Source: Muribaculaceae bacterium | GTDB taxonomy: Bacteria > Bacteroidota > Bacteroidia > Bacteroidales > Muribaculaceae | Assembly (NCBI GenBank): GCA_016292745.1 | Contig: JAEDFO010000018.1 | Location: forward strand, 1-38,320 | Direction of reading: 5' to 3' | DNA: 38,320 bases | Shown here: one piece after another, positions 8,018 through 18,800 of the stretch | Position numbering within the stretch: the stretch's first letter is position 1 | How the letters are laid out: each line of letters opens with the position of its first letter | Made by a program: the position numbers and the translations under genes | Notes under the pieces: model-generated | The model's input: only the letters and a program-made list of their open reading frames with translations | Databases searched by the model: none | Told to the model about the DNA's origin: nothing

Positions 8018-9388
8018 TTATTTCAGTTGCACTTTTCCGTCAACAATCTTTACATCCACTATCCTCAGATGTGCGTCATTGTTGTTATAGTGGAAACTCA
8101 TTTTCAGATTTCCATCCAAGTCGTAAAACAGCATCTGATGACCTCCATTGTCGTAAACAGGAACACTTACTTGCACCCAAGGGCCTTCGACCTTTCCAGA
8201 AGTCGATGTAAGCTGTCCTATGGCATAATTGCCCGACAATCGGGAGAACGAACTCCAAAGCATAAGCAGACAGCCACTTTCGGCATCGCGCCATATAAAC
8301 GGCGAATCCACTACTGTACCATGGCCCCACGATGCATCGCTGGCCTTGAATAGATACACCGGCTCGCCTATCTTTTCAGTCAAATCGGCCGACAATTGTT
8401 GTGCCCAGGTCTCCCCTACTTGATTCGTAACCTGTGGGCCATTCCACTCCTTGGTGAACACTGTCCACACACTTCCATCAGTGTCGACAAACAACGATCC
8501 ATCAATACACTGTTCCCCAACAGGCGTCACCGACATGCCCTCAAGGCTGTTGGCTATGGGTCGATACGGGCCAAGGATGCCGTTGTCTGACCTGACTGCC
8601 GTGGTAAACCGCGGTATGTTCATCGAGTTGACGCTCACAGTAAATAGTGTATAGTAAGCGCCATTCACGCAATAAGTGTCAGGTGCCCAATTGCTGTCGC
8701 CATTGGAAGGATTCACCACCGAAAGAACATCGTTGCTGGCATCGTAAACCAGGCCCTTATCGAACCATGTGTCGAGATTATAGCTTTTATAGGCCCGCAA
8801 TCCGTAATGCAGATTCGACACGCGCGCTGCTGTTATAATGTAATAGCAGCGATTCTCCCGGTCTACAGTAACAAACGGGTCACGTATCGAGAAATTCTGC
8901 GGTATGCGCACCTCGGTGTCATCATAGTTGACCACCTCAAACTGACATTGAGAGCGGCCCACTGTCTTTCCGGTTGATTTCATCTTCACCAGCACCACAA
9001 ATTTCATCTGCAATGTGACGCGTCCTCTCAGGTTGTTGTTTTTCAACACGTTGGCAATGCAACGATTGGTTAGCTCATAGCTTGTCGCTGCGCCGATATC
9101 GATGGGGGTATGCGATAAAGTTCGTCCGATGCATTCAAGCTTCACGGCATATGTAACCTCATCGGACGAGTAGCCTGGAGCAGAACTCCAAGTAAAGGTG
9201 TTTGCCACATAATCAGCTCCTATACCGCACGTCTCCACACTGCTCCGGAAACTCTCAATCTGCAGATTTGCCTCCTCCACATTTTGGCCTTCGTTTTCAC
9301 CGGGAACAGGCTCGGAATCGCTGCCACAAGAAGCAAAAATAACAGCGATACACATCATGGCACACAGTATTATAATGTCACGGTTCAT
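8018..9388 (-). CDS. Lipoprotein with SusE-like N-terminal domain and GH43-like propeller
   Basis: The 456-residue protein starts at 9388 with a lipoprotein signal (VIFASC, lipidated Cys21); the longer frame has no sensible leader. Residues about 30-150 contain TFTWSSAPGYSSDEVTYAVK, which resembles the Ig-like repeats of SusE-type starch-binding proteins. From about residue 160 the sequence looks like the five-bladed GH43 fold: RDPFVTVDRENRCYYI (candidate catalytic base Asp), IDGSLFVDTDGSVWTVF, VVDSPFIWRDAESGCLLMLWSS, EGPWVQ and NGGHQMLFYDLDGNLKMSFH. GH43 enzymes attack arabinose- or xylose-containing glycans. The usual general-acid Glu in the 'EGPF' loop appears here as Asp-Ser (VVDSPF). Either the subfamily uses another acid or activity is altered, so the substrate is unassigned. 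Confidence 0.75.
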   Translation of the reverse strand: MNRDIIILCAMMCIAVIFASCGSDSEPVPGENEGQNVEEANLQIESFRSSVETCGIGADYVANTFTWSSAPGYSSDEVTYAVKLECIGRTLSHTPIDIGAATSYELTNRCIANVLKNNNLRGRVTLQMKFVVLVKMKSTGKTVGRSQCQFEVVNYDDTEVRIPQNFSIRDPFVTVDRENRCYYIITAARVSNLHYGLRAYKSYNLDTWFDKGLVYDASNDVLSVVNPSNGDSNWAPDTYCVNGAYYTLFTVSVNSMNIPRFTTAVRSDNGILGPYRPIANSLEGMSVTPVGEQCIDGSLFVDTDGSVWTVFTKEWNGPQVTNQVGETWAQQLSADLTEKIGEPVYLFKASDASWGHGTVVDSPFIWRDAESGCLLMLWSSFSRLSGNYAIGQLTSTSGKVEGPWVQVSVPVYDNGGHQMLFYDLDGNLKMSFHYNNNDAHLRIVDVKIVDGKVQLK

Positions 9389-9510
9389 TTCAAGTTGATT
9401 GTTATAGATATTATCGCAAATTAAGCACAAATAATCGAGGCGACAAACATTTCTGACATAAATCTGCAGCACATTTTTCAGCCGAAGCTACAAATGTCGA
9501 CGAATTTGTG

Positions 9511-9518
9511 TAATTTTG
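9511..9518 (+). promoter_or_regulatory. -7 element of the metF operon
   Basis: TAATTTTG is an exact match to TAnnTTTG. It lies 20 bases before the ATG at 9539 and downstream of an earlier in-frame ATG at 9494. The upstream ATG would therefore not be in the transcript, which decides the metF start. Confidence 0.7.
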
Positions 9519-9538
9519 TAACAAAAGATAGAATAACA

Positions 9539-10495
9539 ATGAACGTAGCAGAAATAATACAGCAACTCGACCATCCCGGATTTTCGTTCGAGGTGCTTCC
9601 TCCTTTGAAAGGCAAAAGCATTGCCCAATTATTCAAGAATATCGACAAGCTCCTTGAATTCAACCCGCTATATGTGAATATCACGACACACCGAAGTGAA
9701 CTTGTGTATAAAAGCACAGGCGACGGACTGTACCAGCGGGTATCGCAACGCAGCCGCCCTGGAACTGTTGCCGTGGCTGCTGCCATTCAGCAGAAATACC
9801 AGATTCCTGCTGTGCCCCATATCATTTGCAGCGGTTTCTCAAAATTTGAGACTGAATACGCCCTTATCGACCTCAGTTTCCTCGGAATAACCAACTTGCT
9901 GATTCTCCGCGGCGACAAGGCAAAGCACGAAAGTCGTTATGTGCCGAACGAAAACGGATATTCGCATGCATCTGAACTAATCGACCAGGTTAACGAATTC
10001 AACCACGGATACTTTGTCGACGGGACCAACATGGATGTGGTTAGCGACACCAGTTTCTCTTACGGTGTTGCCGGATATCCCGAGAAGCACGATGAAGCCC
10101 CAAACATCGATACCGATATTATGTGGCTTAAGCACAAAATCGACAAAGGTGCATCATACATTGTCACCCAGATGTTCTTCGACAACAACAAATATTTCGA
10201 ATTTGTCGACCGCTGCCGAAAAGCCGGCATCAACGTGCCTATCATTCCAGGGCTAAAGCCTATTGTCACCACTTCGCAGCTGACCATCCTACCTAAGGTA
10301 TTTCACGTCGACCTTCCCAACGACCTCGCCAATGAGCTGGCTCGATGCGACTCCGACGCCAAAGCCAAGGACCTGGGGGTTGAATGGTGCACTATGCAAG
10401 CCCGCGAACTTATCGATAAGGGTGTGAAGAGCATACACTTCTATTCTCTGAACGCAACCGACAGCGTTCGCCGAATTGCACAGAACATTTACTAA
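9539..10495 (+). CDS. metF: Methylenetetrahydrofolate reductase
   Basis: MetF is a flavoenzyme that reduces 5,10-methylene-THF to 5-methyl-THF, supplying methyl groups for methionine synthesis. The product is 318 residues from the chosen start. It has the TIM-barrel features of the family: FSFEVLPP near the N-terminus with the conserved Glu, YVNITTHRS, VPHIICSGFSK, NLLILRGDK, YIVTQMFFDN with the substrate-contacting Gln, INVPIIPGLKP, and a C-terminal VKSIHFYSLN. The longer frame adds 15 residues whose codons overlap the promoter. holB begins 15 bases after the stop on the same strand, so the genes are likely co-transcribed, although no functional link is obvious. Confidence 0.95.
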   Translation: MNVAEIIQQLDHPGFSFEVLPPLKGKSIAQLFKNIDKLLEFNPLYVNITTHRSELVYKSTGDGLYQRVSQRSRPGTVAVAAAIQQKYQIPAVPHIICSGFSKFETEYALIDLSFLGITNLLILRGDKAKHESRYVPNENGYSHASELIDQVNEFNHGYFVDGTNMDVVSDTSFSYGVAGYPEKHDEAPNIDTDIMWLKHKIDKGASYIVTQMFFDNNKYFEFVDRCRKAGINVPIIPGLKPIVTTSQLTILPKVFHVDLPNDLANELARCDSDAKAKDLGVEWCTMQARELIDKGVKSIHFYSLNATDSVRRIAQNIY

Positions 10496-10510
10496 CAATC
10501 ATCCCAAAGC

Positions 10511-11647
10511 ATGAAATTCAGCGACGTAATAGGAAACGATGAGGTTAAAGACAGGCTTAGGGCATTGATTGACAACGACCGTATGCCCCATGCAACTCTT
10601 CTTTATGGTCCTCCGGGCACATGCAAACTTAAGATTGCATTGGCAGCAGCCCAATATATCCATTGCCAGAACCGTGTGAATGGCGAACCATGCGGTGTGT
10701 GCCGTAGTTGCTTGCAACACCAATCGTTTAACCACCCCGATACCATATTCTCATATCCCGTGGTTAAACGCAAAAAATCAACAAAGGCTGCTTCCGAAAC
10801 AATTTCGGCCGACTATTGCGACGAATGGAAACACTTCATTGCTACAAACGACACCGAGAACTATGAGGCTTGGCAATCGGAAATAAAAAGCGACAACTCG
10901 CAGCTCCAGATGTATGTAAGCGAAAGCGACGCTATAATCCACACGCTCAACCTTTCAACTTATTCTTCAAACTATAAGGTACTTATAATGTGGCTGCCCG
11001 AGAAAATGGGCGAAGAATGTGCCAACAAACTGCTGAAAATCATAGAAGAGCCTTTCTCTGACACTATTTTCCTGCTCGTGAGCGACAACCCGAAAGAAAT
11101 CCTGCCCACAATATTTTCGCGTACACAGCGCATTGAGGTTAAGCGTCTTTCAACTGCCGACATTGCCGGATATCTGGTGGCTAAATACAATGTCGACAAC
11201 GATAATGCACTTGCTCTTGCTGCATATGCCGACGGCAACCTGATTTCTGCCGTTGAGGCCCTTTCGCTCGATAGTGAATCGAAAGACTTCTTCATGCGAT
11301 TTGTCACCTTGATGCGAATGGCATTCCAACGTGATATCGTTGGCCTAAAACGCTGGTCGGAAGAAGTTGCAGACTACAAACGCGAGAAAGAAAAACGCTT
11401 TATGCAATACTGTGTGAGATTGCTCCGGGAAAACTTCATTTTCAATCTCGGGAATCCCACCCTTAACTATATGACTAACGAAGAACGCAATTTCAGTGTG
11501 AAATTCGCTCCATTCATCAACGAACGCAATGTTGAGCAGATGGTTGCCGAGTTCAATATAGCAGAAACCGACATTCAAGGTAACTGCAACGCTAAAATAG
11601 TACTCTTCGACCTGGCTCTAAAGATTACGAAACTAATACGAAAATGA
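10511..11647 (+). CDS. holB: DNA polymerase III subunit delta-prime (clamp-loader AAA+ protein)
   Basis: Delta-prime is the stator subunit of the clamp loader that places the sliding clamp on DNA. The 378 residues begin with FSDVIGNDEVKDRLRALI and MPHATLLYGPPGTCKLKIALA. The P-loop reads GPPGTCKLK, where a normal Walker A would have GxGK[ST]. Loss of nucleotide binding is usual in delta-prime and supports this subunit rather than tau/gamma. A zinc module follows (CGVCRSC with an upstream Cys), then HPDTIFSYPVVK. A sensor region is seen in NKLLKIIEEPFSDTIFLLVSD and TIFSRTQRIEVKRL. The stop overlaps the next start as ATGA (11644-11647), so translation with the AddB-like gene is probably coupled. 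Confidence 0.9.
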   Translation: MKFSDVIGNDEVKDRLRALIDNDRMPHATLLYGPPGTCKLKIALAAAQYIHCQNRVNGEPCGVCRSCLQHQSFNHPDTIFSYPVVKRKKSTKAASETISADYCDEWKHFIATNDTENYEAWQSEIKSDNSQLQMYVSESDAIIHTLNLSTYSSNYKVLIMWLPEKMGEECANKLLKIIEEPFSDTIFLLVSDNPKEILPTIFSRTQRIEVKRLSTADIAGYLVAKYNVDNDNALALAAYADGNLISAVEALSLDSESKDFFMRFVTLMRMAFQRDIVGLKRWSEEVADYKREKEKRFMQYCVRLLRENFIFNLGNPTLNYMTNEERNFSVKFAPFINERNVEQMVAEFNIAETDIQGNCNAKIVLFDLALKITKLIRK

Positions 11648-14610
11648 AACCTTTTCTGGAGTGTGTTGCCGACGCATACCTAAAAAATGAAACCACCAAC
11701 CTCAGCAACTACTGCTTCATACTTCCTAACCGAAGAAGCGGCTCGTTCCTGAAAATGCACTTCCTTGAGTCGGCTGGTAACAGTGCTTTAATACTACCGG
11801 AAATCACTACCATCAGCGATTTCATTGCCGATGTATGCAATCTCGTTGAAGCCAGCAGAGTGGACCTTCTGTTTACCCTCTACAACGAATACGCACGCAT
11901 TGCCGAGACGAAAGGCAGCGAAATTGCCTCATTCGACCAGTTCATTTTCTGGGGCGACATGATTATCAACGATTTCAACGACACCGACAAATATCTTGTC
12001 GACGCCAAGCAACTTTTTGCCAACGTAAAGGAACTGAAGGAAATTAAGTCGACCTTCCTCACCGAGGAGCAGCGCGATGCCATAGCTGAATATTTCGGTC
12101 CACAAGCACTACCGTATCAGGATTACGATAATTTCTGGACTCACATCAACGACGACACCAATTCAAAAGTAAGGAACAGTTTCGTAAAGTTGTGGGAAAT
12201 CCTGTTGCCACTTTACAATGCATTCAACCAAACATTAAAAAATCAAGGAAAGGCATATTCAGGTCAGCTATATCGTCAAGCCTTGAATGTGGTGAAAGAG
12301 ATGGGTGCTGACGATTTCCGCTATAAGCGATACATCTTCGTAGGTTTCAATATGCTGTCCAAAGCAGAAATCGGAATATTCAAATCCTTGAAAGACAAAG
12401 GCATTGCCGATTTTTATTGGGATATGAATTCTTCAATATTCTTCACCGAAGCCAACAAAGGCAGCTTTTTCATCAGAGATTACATTGCCCAATTCAAATC
12501 GAAGTACATTATCGAAGACCAAAACGATAATATACCAAAAATCGAGGTAGTTTCCGTCCCTTCAAACTCAGGTCAGCTTGCCTGCTGCTCCGAGATAATC
12601 AGCAACCTTGCCAAAGCAGGTGAAATAGCCGATACGGCAAATGCCATCGACACAGCCGTGGTACTCCCCGACGAAAGCCTCTTCATTCCGATGATTGAAT
12701 CGGTGCCTAACTGCATCAAAAACACCAACATAACCATCGGATACCCGCTCAAATATGCCGCTATTTCCACATTAGTATCGGCATTGGCGATAATGCACAA
12801 CCGCGCCCGAAAGGAGCGCGATGTCTGGACCTACTTCCACGAGGACATACACAACGTGCTAATTCACCCCTATGTTAAAGCGCTTGCCAGTGAAAAAATC
12901 GACCGGTTCTTCGTCGATATGCGGAAAAGAAACCTGTTTACCGTACCCGAAGACGAACTATGCAATATCGACAAAAGCATTTCCAAATTATTCCGCCACA
13001 TAACCGACCTTAACAACCGAAAGGACGTCATAGCATATATCAACGACGTTATCGACTTGGCGGCGGAAAGTGTTGGCAAAGGAAACAACAAGGCAATAGA
13101 ACTTGGATTCATTGAAAGTTATCGCACTGAATTGTCGAAACTCGAAGACACTCTGAACCAATACGACATTGACCTGCAAGGCAAAACATTCTTTTTCCTG
13201 GTTGAACGCACCATCAATTCCACAAAAATCGCCTTTGAAGGCGAGCCGCTCAAAGGCCTGCAGATTATGGGCGTCCTCGAAACCCGTTGCATCGACTTCA
13301 AGAACCTTATCATATTGTCGATGAACGAAAGGGTATTTCCTCGTAAGCACTTTGCGCGATCATTTATCCCTAATGCCATCCGCAGAGCAAACGGAATGTC
13401 GATTCCGGAATTCCAGGAATCAATTCTCACATATTATTTCTACCGCATGCTCAGCCGTGCCGAAAATGTGTATCTGGTTTACGACTCACGGACAAAAGGC
13501 ATTGCTTCGGGCGAAGCATCTCGCTTTATTAAGCAACTTACGCTTCTTTTCGCCCGAGAAAAGGCTATTGTAACCAAAATGGCCAATCTCAATTTAGTTC
13601 CACAGAATAACGAGATATTTAACATTTGCAAAGACGACAGGATAATGGGGCTTCTAAAACGCTTCCAGCTCCCTGAAACTGACCCTAATGCCCGTTATCT
13701 TTCAGCCAGTGCACTAAAAACATATCTCAAATGTCCACTCGAATTCTATTTTAAATATGTAGAAGGTATCAACGTTGAGGACGAGATGACCGACTTCATC
13801 GACAGCTCCACTTTCGGAACCATTGTCCACAACGTGATGCAGGAACTATATTATCCCGGCAAAAAAGGGAGAATAATGAGAGTATCCGATTTCGACGATA
13901 TGCTTAAGACTCCTCAGAATGCAATCGAAAAGGCAATCGCTGACAACGTGCGAACTGAATATCTGCACAAGCCCAAAGATTCGAAAGACCCTCTGACCGG
14001 CGACGCGCTGCTTATTGCCGACGTTATAAAATATTACGTTACAGCAATAGTTGAATACGACAAATCTCTTGCCGAAAAGTCAAAAGGCAAATGTATTGAA
14101 TTTATTCAGGCCGAAGAAAAAGAAAAAGGTCAATGGGACCTCTATGGTCTGAAGTTCAATTTCAAGCAATATATCGACCGCATCGACTGCATTGACGGTC
14201 AATATCGCATTGTCGACTACAAGACCGGAAGCGATGAAATTAATTTCACTTCTATTTCCTCACTGTTTGAGTTGTCCAAAAGCGCAGGCTATAAGAAATC
14301 CGGAATTTTCCAGGTAATCCTTTATTGCCATTTCCATAATTATTACAGCAACACCGACATTCCATTCAAACCTGTGATATATACAATTAAGACAATAAAG
14401 GATAAAAAGCCGTATGAGATAACAAACGGGAATAATATTGTCAACGATTACAAACAGATAGATAACAATAATAGCGGGCTATCTTTCATTGTATTATTAC
14501 GCAATGTAATCAGCGATTTGTTCGATAAGGATAAGGCATTCCAACAACAGCAACCTGTTCAAGATGTCTGCAAATATTGTGATTTCAAGGAAATCTGCAA
14601 GCCAAGATAA
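11644..14610 (+). CDS. AddB-type PD-(D/E)XK nuclease with iron-sulfur staple
   Basis: The 988-residue protein resembles the AddB half of AddAB double-strand-break recombination nucleases. The N-terminal part (FILPNRRSGSFLKMHF, then LILPEITTISDFI) is a degenerate UvrD-like helicase domain with no intact Walker A, as in many AddB proteins. The C-terminal nuclease begins around residue 690 (YLSASALKTYLKCPLEFYFKY). It has FGTIVHNVMQEL, the catalytic VDYKTG (Asp858, Lys860), and Gln in GIFQVILYCHF. Cys697 together with Cys976, Cys979 and Cys985 forms the C...CX2CX5C pattern of the AddB 4Fe-4S cluster. It overlaps holB by four bases. No AddA helicase partner is in the window. A shared hairpin terminator follows. 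Confidence 0.85.
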   Translation: MKPFLECVADAYLKNETTNLSNYCFILPNRRSGSFLKMHFLESAGNSALILPEITTISDFIADVCNLVEASRVDLLFTLYNEYARIAETKGSEIASFDQFIFWGDMIINDFNDTDKYLVDAKQLFANVKELKEIKSTFLTEEQRDAIAEYFGPQALPYQDYDNFWTHINDDTNSKVRNSFVKLWEILLPLYNAFNQTLKNQGKAYSGQLYRQALNVVKEMGADDFRYKRYIFVGFNMLSKAEIGIFKSLKDKGIADFYWDMNSSIFFTEANKGSFFIRDYIAQFKSKYIIEDQNDNIPKIEVVSVPSNSGQLACCSEIISNLAKAGEIADTANAIDTAVVLPDESLFIPMIESVPNCIKNTNITIGYPLKYAAISTLVSALAIMHNRARKERDVWTYFHEDIHNVLIHPYVKALASEKIDRFFVDMRKRNLFTVPEDELCNIDKSISKLFRHITDLNNRKDVIAYINDVIDLAAESVGKGNNKAIELGFIESYRTELSKLEDTLNQYDIDLQGKTFFFLVERTINSTKIAFEGEPLKGLQIMGVLETRCIDFKNLIILSMNERVFPRKHFARSFIPNAIRRANGMSIPEFQESILTYYFYRMLSRAENVYLVYDSRTKGIASGEASRFIKQLTLLFAREKAIVTKMANLNLVPQNNEIFNICKDDRIMGLLKRFQLPETDPNARYLSASALKTYLKCPLEFYFKYVEGINVEDEMTDFIDSSTFGTIVHNVMQELYYPGKKGRIMRVSDFDDMLKTPQNAIEKAIADNVRTEYLHKPKDSKDPLTGDALLIADVIKYYVTAIVEYDKSLAEKSKGKCIEFIQAEEKEKGQWDLYGLKFNFKQYIDRIDCIDGQYRIVDYKTGSDEINFTSISSLFELSKSAGYKKSGIFQVILYCHFHNYYSNTDIPFKPVIYTIKTIKDKKPYEITNGNNIVNDYKQIDNNNSGLSFIVLLRNVISDLFDKDKAFQQQQPVQDVCKYCDFKEICKPR

Positions 14611-14617
14611 TAAAATG

Positions 14618-14651
14618 AAGCCGCGCCTGAAACCATCTTCAAGCGCGGCTT
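14618..14651. terminator. Bidirectional terminator between the AddB-like gene and the efflux operon
   Basis: The inverted repeat AAGCCGCGC (14618-14626) / GCGCGGCTT (14643-14651) is strengthened by an inner TGAA/TTCA pair. It sits between two convergent stop codons (14610 plus, 14674 minus). The flanking T-runs are short, so efficiency is uncertain. Confidence 0.75.
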
Positions 14652-14673
14652 GCTATATTCTGTGAAACGGAGG

Positions 14674-15861
14674 TTACAGCAATGAATACTTGTCGATATC
14701 CACAATCAAATTGTTATACCTCAGTTCCAATTCAAGCAACTGGTTATGCGCATCGATAAAATACCGCATCTCCATAAGATAATCAAGCAGCGATATCTGC
14801 CCGGCATCCAAGGCCTTGCGCAACAACTTTACATTGGTTTTATCGCCAAGCACTGCTTTGTACTCATCAATCTGGCCCTTTAGTTCCGTTGCCTCATCAT
14901 ACCATACCATCATTTGCGACGTTTTCGCAACTTCGTCGCTTTGACGCGCAAACTGAGCCGATATTTTACGTGCCTTTGCCGACGCCACTTTATTACGGCT
15001 CGAGAACAACGGCAGGCTCACTCCCACAGTGAAGCCATTGAATTTATCACCCAACTCGTAGGCATACTTATACCCCACCGAAAACGATGGCAACTGCTGC
15101 ATCTTTGTCACACTCACCTGACGCTCCTCGGCCTCATCAAGCATGGAATAATACATACGCTCAGGATCGTGCTGCATCATTCGCTCCTCATACACCGACC
15201 TTCCGGAAAGATGGACGGCAGGATACTCGGTGAGGTTGTCAACAATTCCTGACGGCAATTCATTGTTGCCATTGAGTGCTTTAAGTCGCTCGGTAAGTTG
15301 ACGGCGTTTAACCGCAAGTTCCTTGGTCCGCCGGTTGGTATTGAGCATCTCAATCTTGAGTTTATTCACATCGAGCACACTGATTTCGCCGTGGTCGAAA
15401 CCCTTGTCGTATGCATCCTTAATTTGCGACATATCGGCCACAATACGATTATTCAGGCATATTTGCTTGTTGATGTCGATAATTTCGAGGCATATACGTT
15501 TGGCCTCGACAAGAATTGTCAGGCATTTCCATTCTCCAAGATAATTCAATGCGCTGATTCGCGAAGCATTGGCCTTTCCCCGCGAAGAATACAGACCGGG
15601 CCAATCGATTTCCTGTGCCACACCTATACCCCACTTGTCGCCAACGGCCGAGTTACCGAACAGATATTCGAAATCAAATGAAGTGTCCTTCAGATTGTTT
15701 GTCGAACGGATATCACGGTCGGCAGCATCGGTTTCGGCCTCAATGGCCTTTATGTCGAGGTTATTGGTCCTTACCAACGACACTATTGCTTCAATGCAGT
15801 CGGCAAATGCGGGCACACTGACCATCGCTGCCATTATTGTTGCTATAATCGTTTTTTTCAT
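14674..15861 (-). CDS. TolC-family outer-membrane channel of the metal efflux system
   Basis: The 395-residue protein has a signal peptide (MKKTIIATIMAAMVSVPAFA). Its long alpha-helical hairpins with Asn-rich turns are typical of outer-membrane efflux proteins, for example LVRTNNLDIKAIEAETDAAD near the N-terminus and ALDAGQISLLDYLMEMRYF near the C-terminus. Such proteins form trimeric tunnels through the outer membrane and work with an RND pump and adaptor. The segment VGYKYAYELGDKFNGFTVGVSLPLFSSRNK is the usual strand/loop region of this family. Its start overlaps the stop of the RND pump as ATGA, so the two are translationally coupled, which assigns it to the CusABC/CzcABC-like machine encoded upstream. 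Confidence 0.88.
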   Translation of the reverse strand: MKKTIIATIMAAMVSVPAFADCIEAIVSLVRTNNLDIKAIEAETDAADRDIRSTNNLKDTSFDFEYLFGNSAVGDKWGIGVAQEIDWPGLYSSRGKANASRISALNYLGEWKCLTILVEAKRICLEIIDINKQICLNNRIVADMSQIKDAYDKGFDHGEISVLDVNKLKIEMLNTNRRTKELAVKRRQLTERLKALNGNNELPSGIVDNLTEYPAVHLSGRSVYEERMMQHDPERMYYSMLDEAEERQVSVTKMQQLPSFSVGYKYAYELGDKFNGFTVGVSLPLFSSRNKVASAKARKISAQFARQSDEVAKTSQMMVWYDEATELKGQIDEYKAVLGDKTNVKLLRKALDAGQISLLDYLMEMRYFIDAHNQLLELELRYNNLIVDIDKYSLL

Positions 15862-18800
15862 CGCTTACTATCCTTCTTATTAATGAAATAATATAACACA
15901 GGTACGATAAACACATTCAATACGGTTGACGACAACAGACCGCCGAGAATCACGATTGCCATCGGACTTTGTATCTCATTGCCTGGTGCAGTTGAATTCA
16001 CAGCCAAGGGAATCAAAGCCAAAGCCGTAGTGAAGGCCGTCATCAATATCGGGTTCAATCGGTCGACAGAGCCGCGGAAAATTATGTCGTGGAGCTCCAA
16101 GCCCTCCGATTTCAAGTGATTATATCTCGAAATAAGCAACATACCATTACGTGTGGTGATTCCCAGCAACGAAATGAAGCCTATGATTGCCGGAATGTTA
16201 AGTTCTCTTCCGGTAAGCACCAATATGAGTACGCCGCCAATCATTGCCAACGGCAAATTCACGAGAATAATCAACGACTCCTTCACATCCTTGAATTCCT
16301 GGTAAAGAAGAATGACGATTATCAGCAGAGCAAGAATCGAAGCAGCAGCCAATGTGCGCGATGCGGTTTCCTCGCTCTCAAACTGTCCTCCATAGCTTAC
16401 ATAGTAACCTTCGGGAAGTTCCACATTGTCGTTAATTGCTTTCTGAATCGATTTCACCGCGCCACGCAAATCGGAATTTGACACATTTGCCGACACCACG
16501 ATTCGGCGGCTCACATTCTCTCGGTTTATCGAGTTGGGGCCTTCGCTACTTCGCACATCGGCCACATATTCCAAGGGTATCTTGCCCTGGTTGCTGTCAA
16601 TCATCAACGACTTTATCCTGTCAATTTTATTCACCATTGAATGGTCAGCCTTGACAGTGATGTCAAACGGATATCCATTCTCATATACCTGTGAAACTAC
16701 CTCTCCCGACAAAACAACATTGATAAACTCGCTGAAATCGTTGATGGTGATACCATAGCGGGCAAGCATGTCGCGGCGTGGGGTTATCGACAGCTCGGGA
16801 CGCGATACCTGCTGCTCTATGTTCACATCAACTATGCCTGGGATTTCCGAGATAAGGTTCTTTATCTGGCTTCCTGTACGGTAAAGCTGATTCAAATCGC
16901 TTCCGAACAGTTTTATGGCTATCTGCGACTGTGAACCTGAAAGCATTGCATCGATACGGTGCGATATCGGTTGTCCTATCTCAATATTGGTTCCAGGTAT
17001 AGCTGTCAGCTTTTCGCGCAATTCCTTCATGATTTCGCTGCGTGGGCGGTCGACAATTTCGTAAGGGGCCTCAAATTCCGATGCATTCACACCTCGGGAA
17101 TGCTCATCGAGCTCAGCGCGACCGGTCTTGCGTGCCACTGTCTTTATTTCTGGCACCGACATTATGGCGCGTTCGGCCTCCTGCCCTATTCGATTCGAGA
17201 CATCGAGCGAAACGCCGGGAACAGTTGCCACATTTATTGTGAACGAACCTTCGTTAAACGATGGCAAGAAACTACGGCCCAATGTGGTGAAGCATATGCC
17301 GGAAACCACAAAAAGTGCACCCACAATGCCCAGCGTGAGGTTTCGGTGGCTCAGGCACCATTTCAGCCCGTTACCATAATGCGACTTCAGCATCACCACG
17401 AGGCGTGGATCGTTGCCTATTGCCTTATCAGTGGAGCCAAGCAAATAACTGCACAATACGGGAGTTACTGTCAGCGCTACCAATGTCGACGCTAAAAGGG
17501 CTACGATAAACGAAATACCGAGAGGTATGAGCAATCGGCCTTCGATTCCCGAAAGGAAAAACAGAGGAAGGAAACTGGCAATGATTATCAACGAGGAATT
17601 GAAAATGGGCATACGCACCTCTGCCGAAGAATGAAACACCACATCGAGTGTTGACTGGCGTTCACCATCGGGCAATAGCTTGTTTGCCCGCAAACGCTTG
17701 TACACATTCTCCACATCGACAATTGCATCGTCAACCAGTGCACCCATAGCTATTGCTATACCACCAAGGCTCATGGTGTTGAGTGTATAGCCAAACAAAT
17801 GCAGAATCACAACCGTTATGATTACCGACAACGGAAGTGCCACCAACGAAATAACTGTAGTGCGGGTGTTCATAAGGAAGAAGAACAACACCACAATAAC
17901 GAAAATAGCGCCTTCAATGAGCGAACGCTGTATGTTAGATATCGAGTTGTTGATAAAGTCGGCCTGCTTGAAAATGTCGGTATACACATTCATTCCATCA
18001 GGCATTGTCTTCTTTATCTCAGCAAGTTCTGCCTCTATATCGTCGGTGAGCGAATTTGTGTCGACATTTGGCTGTTTGGTGACAGTTAGCAGCACTGCCG
18101 GCTTGTCGTCTTTCGATGCCACACCGAGTTTCGGCAATTTCTCACCTATCTTCACCTCGGCAACATCGCGGATGAGCACAATCCCATTTTCGTCGCTTCT
18201 TACCACTGCCAAACCTATGTCGTCGACATTTGATGTGCTAATCTCACCCTTTACAATATACTCGTTGCCATATTCATATATTGTACCGCCACCAACGTTT
18301 GTGTTGATGTTCGATGCAGCATTGAGCATCTCGCTAAGCGACACTCCATAATGCTTCATCTTCTCAAGGTCAATCTGAATCTGATATTCACGGATGTCGC
18401 CACCCATCACGGTTACTTGCGACACACCTCCAATGCCCAATATCTGTGGTCTAAGTATCTTGTCGGCATAGGTACGCACATCGAGCAATGGGATACTGTC
18501 GGAGGTAAGGCCTATGATGAGCATCTCGCCGAGTATCGACGATTGCGGACCAAGCACAGGGCTATCGACATTCTCCGGCAGCTGGCCTTCGATGGTCGAC
18601 AATTTTTCCGATACTATCTGACGGGCCCGGTAAATGTCCATTCCCCAGTCGAATTCGACCCATACTACAGCAAAGCCGGTGGTTGCCGATGAACGCACTC
18701 TCCGCACGCCAGTGGCTCCGTTTACTGCCGTTTCTATCGGAAATATTACCGTCTTTTCTATCTCTTCAGGTGCATAGCCGCGGGCCTCGGTCATTACAAC

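Noticed and set aside
9494..9538. Upstream start for metF adding 15 residues
   Set aside because: The TAATTTTG promoter element lies inside this stretch, so the upstream ATG would not be transcribed from it.
14662..14680. Shared GGAGGTTACAGC string with the ppdK hairpin (near 34000)
   Set aside because: Here it is the end of the TolC gene and its flank; a 12-13 base match between unrelated contexts is probably chance.
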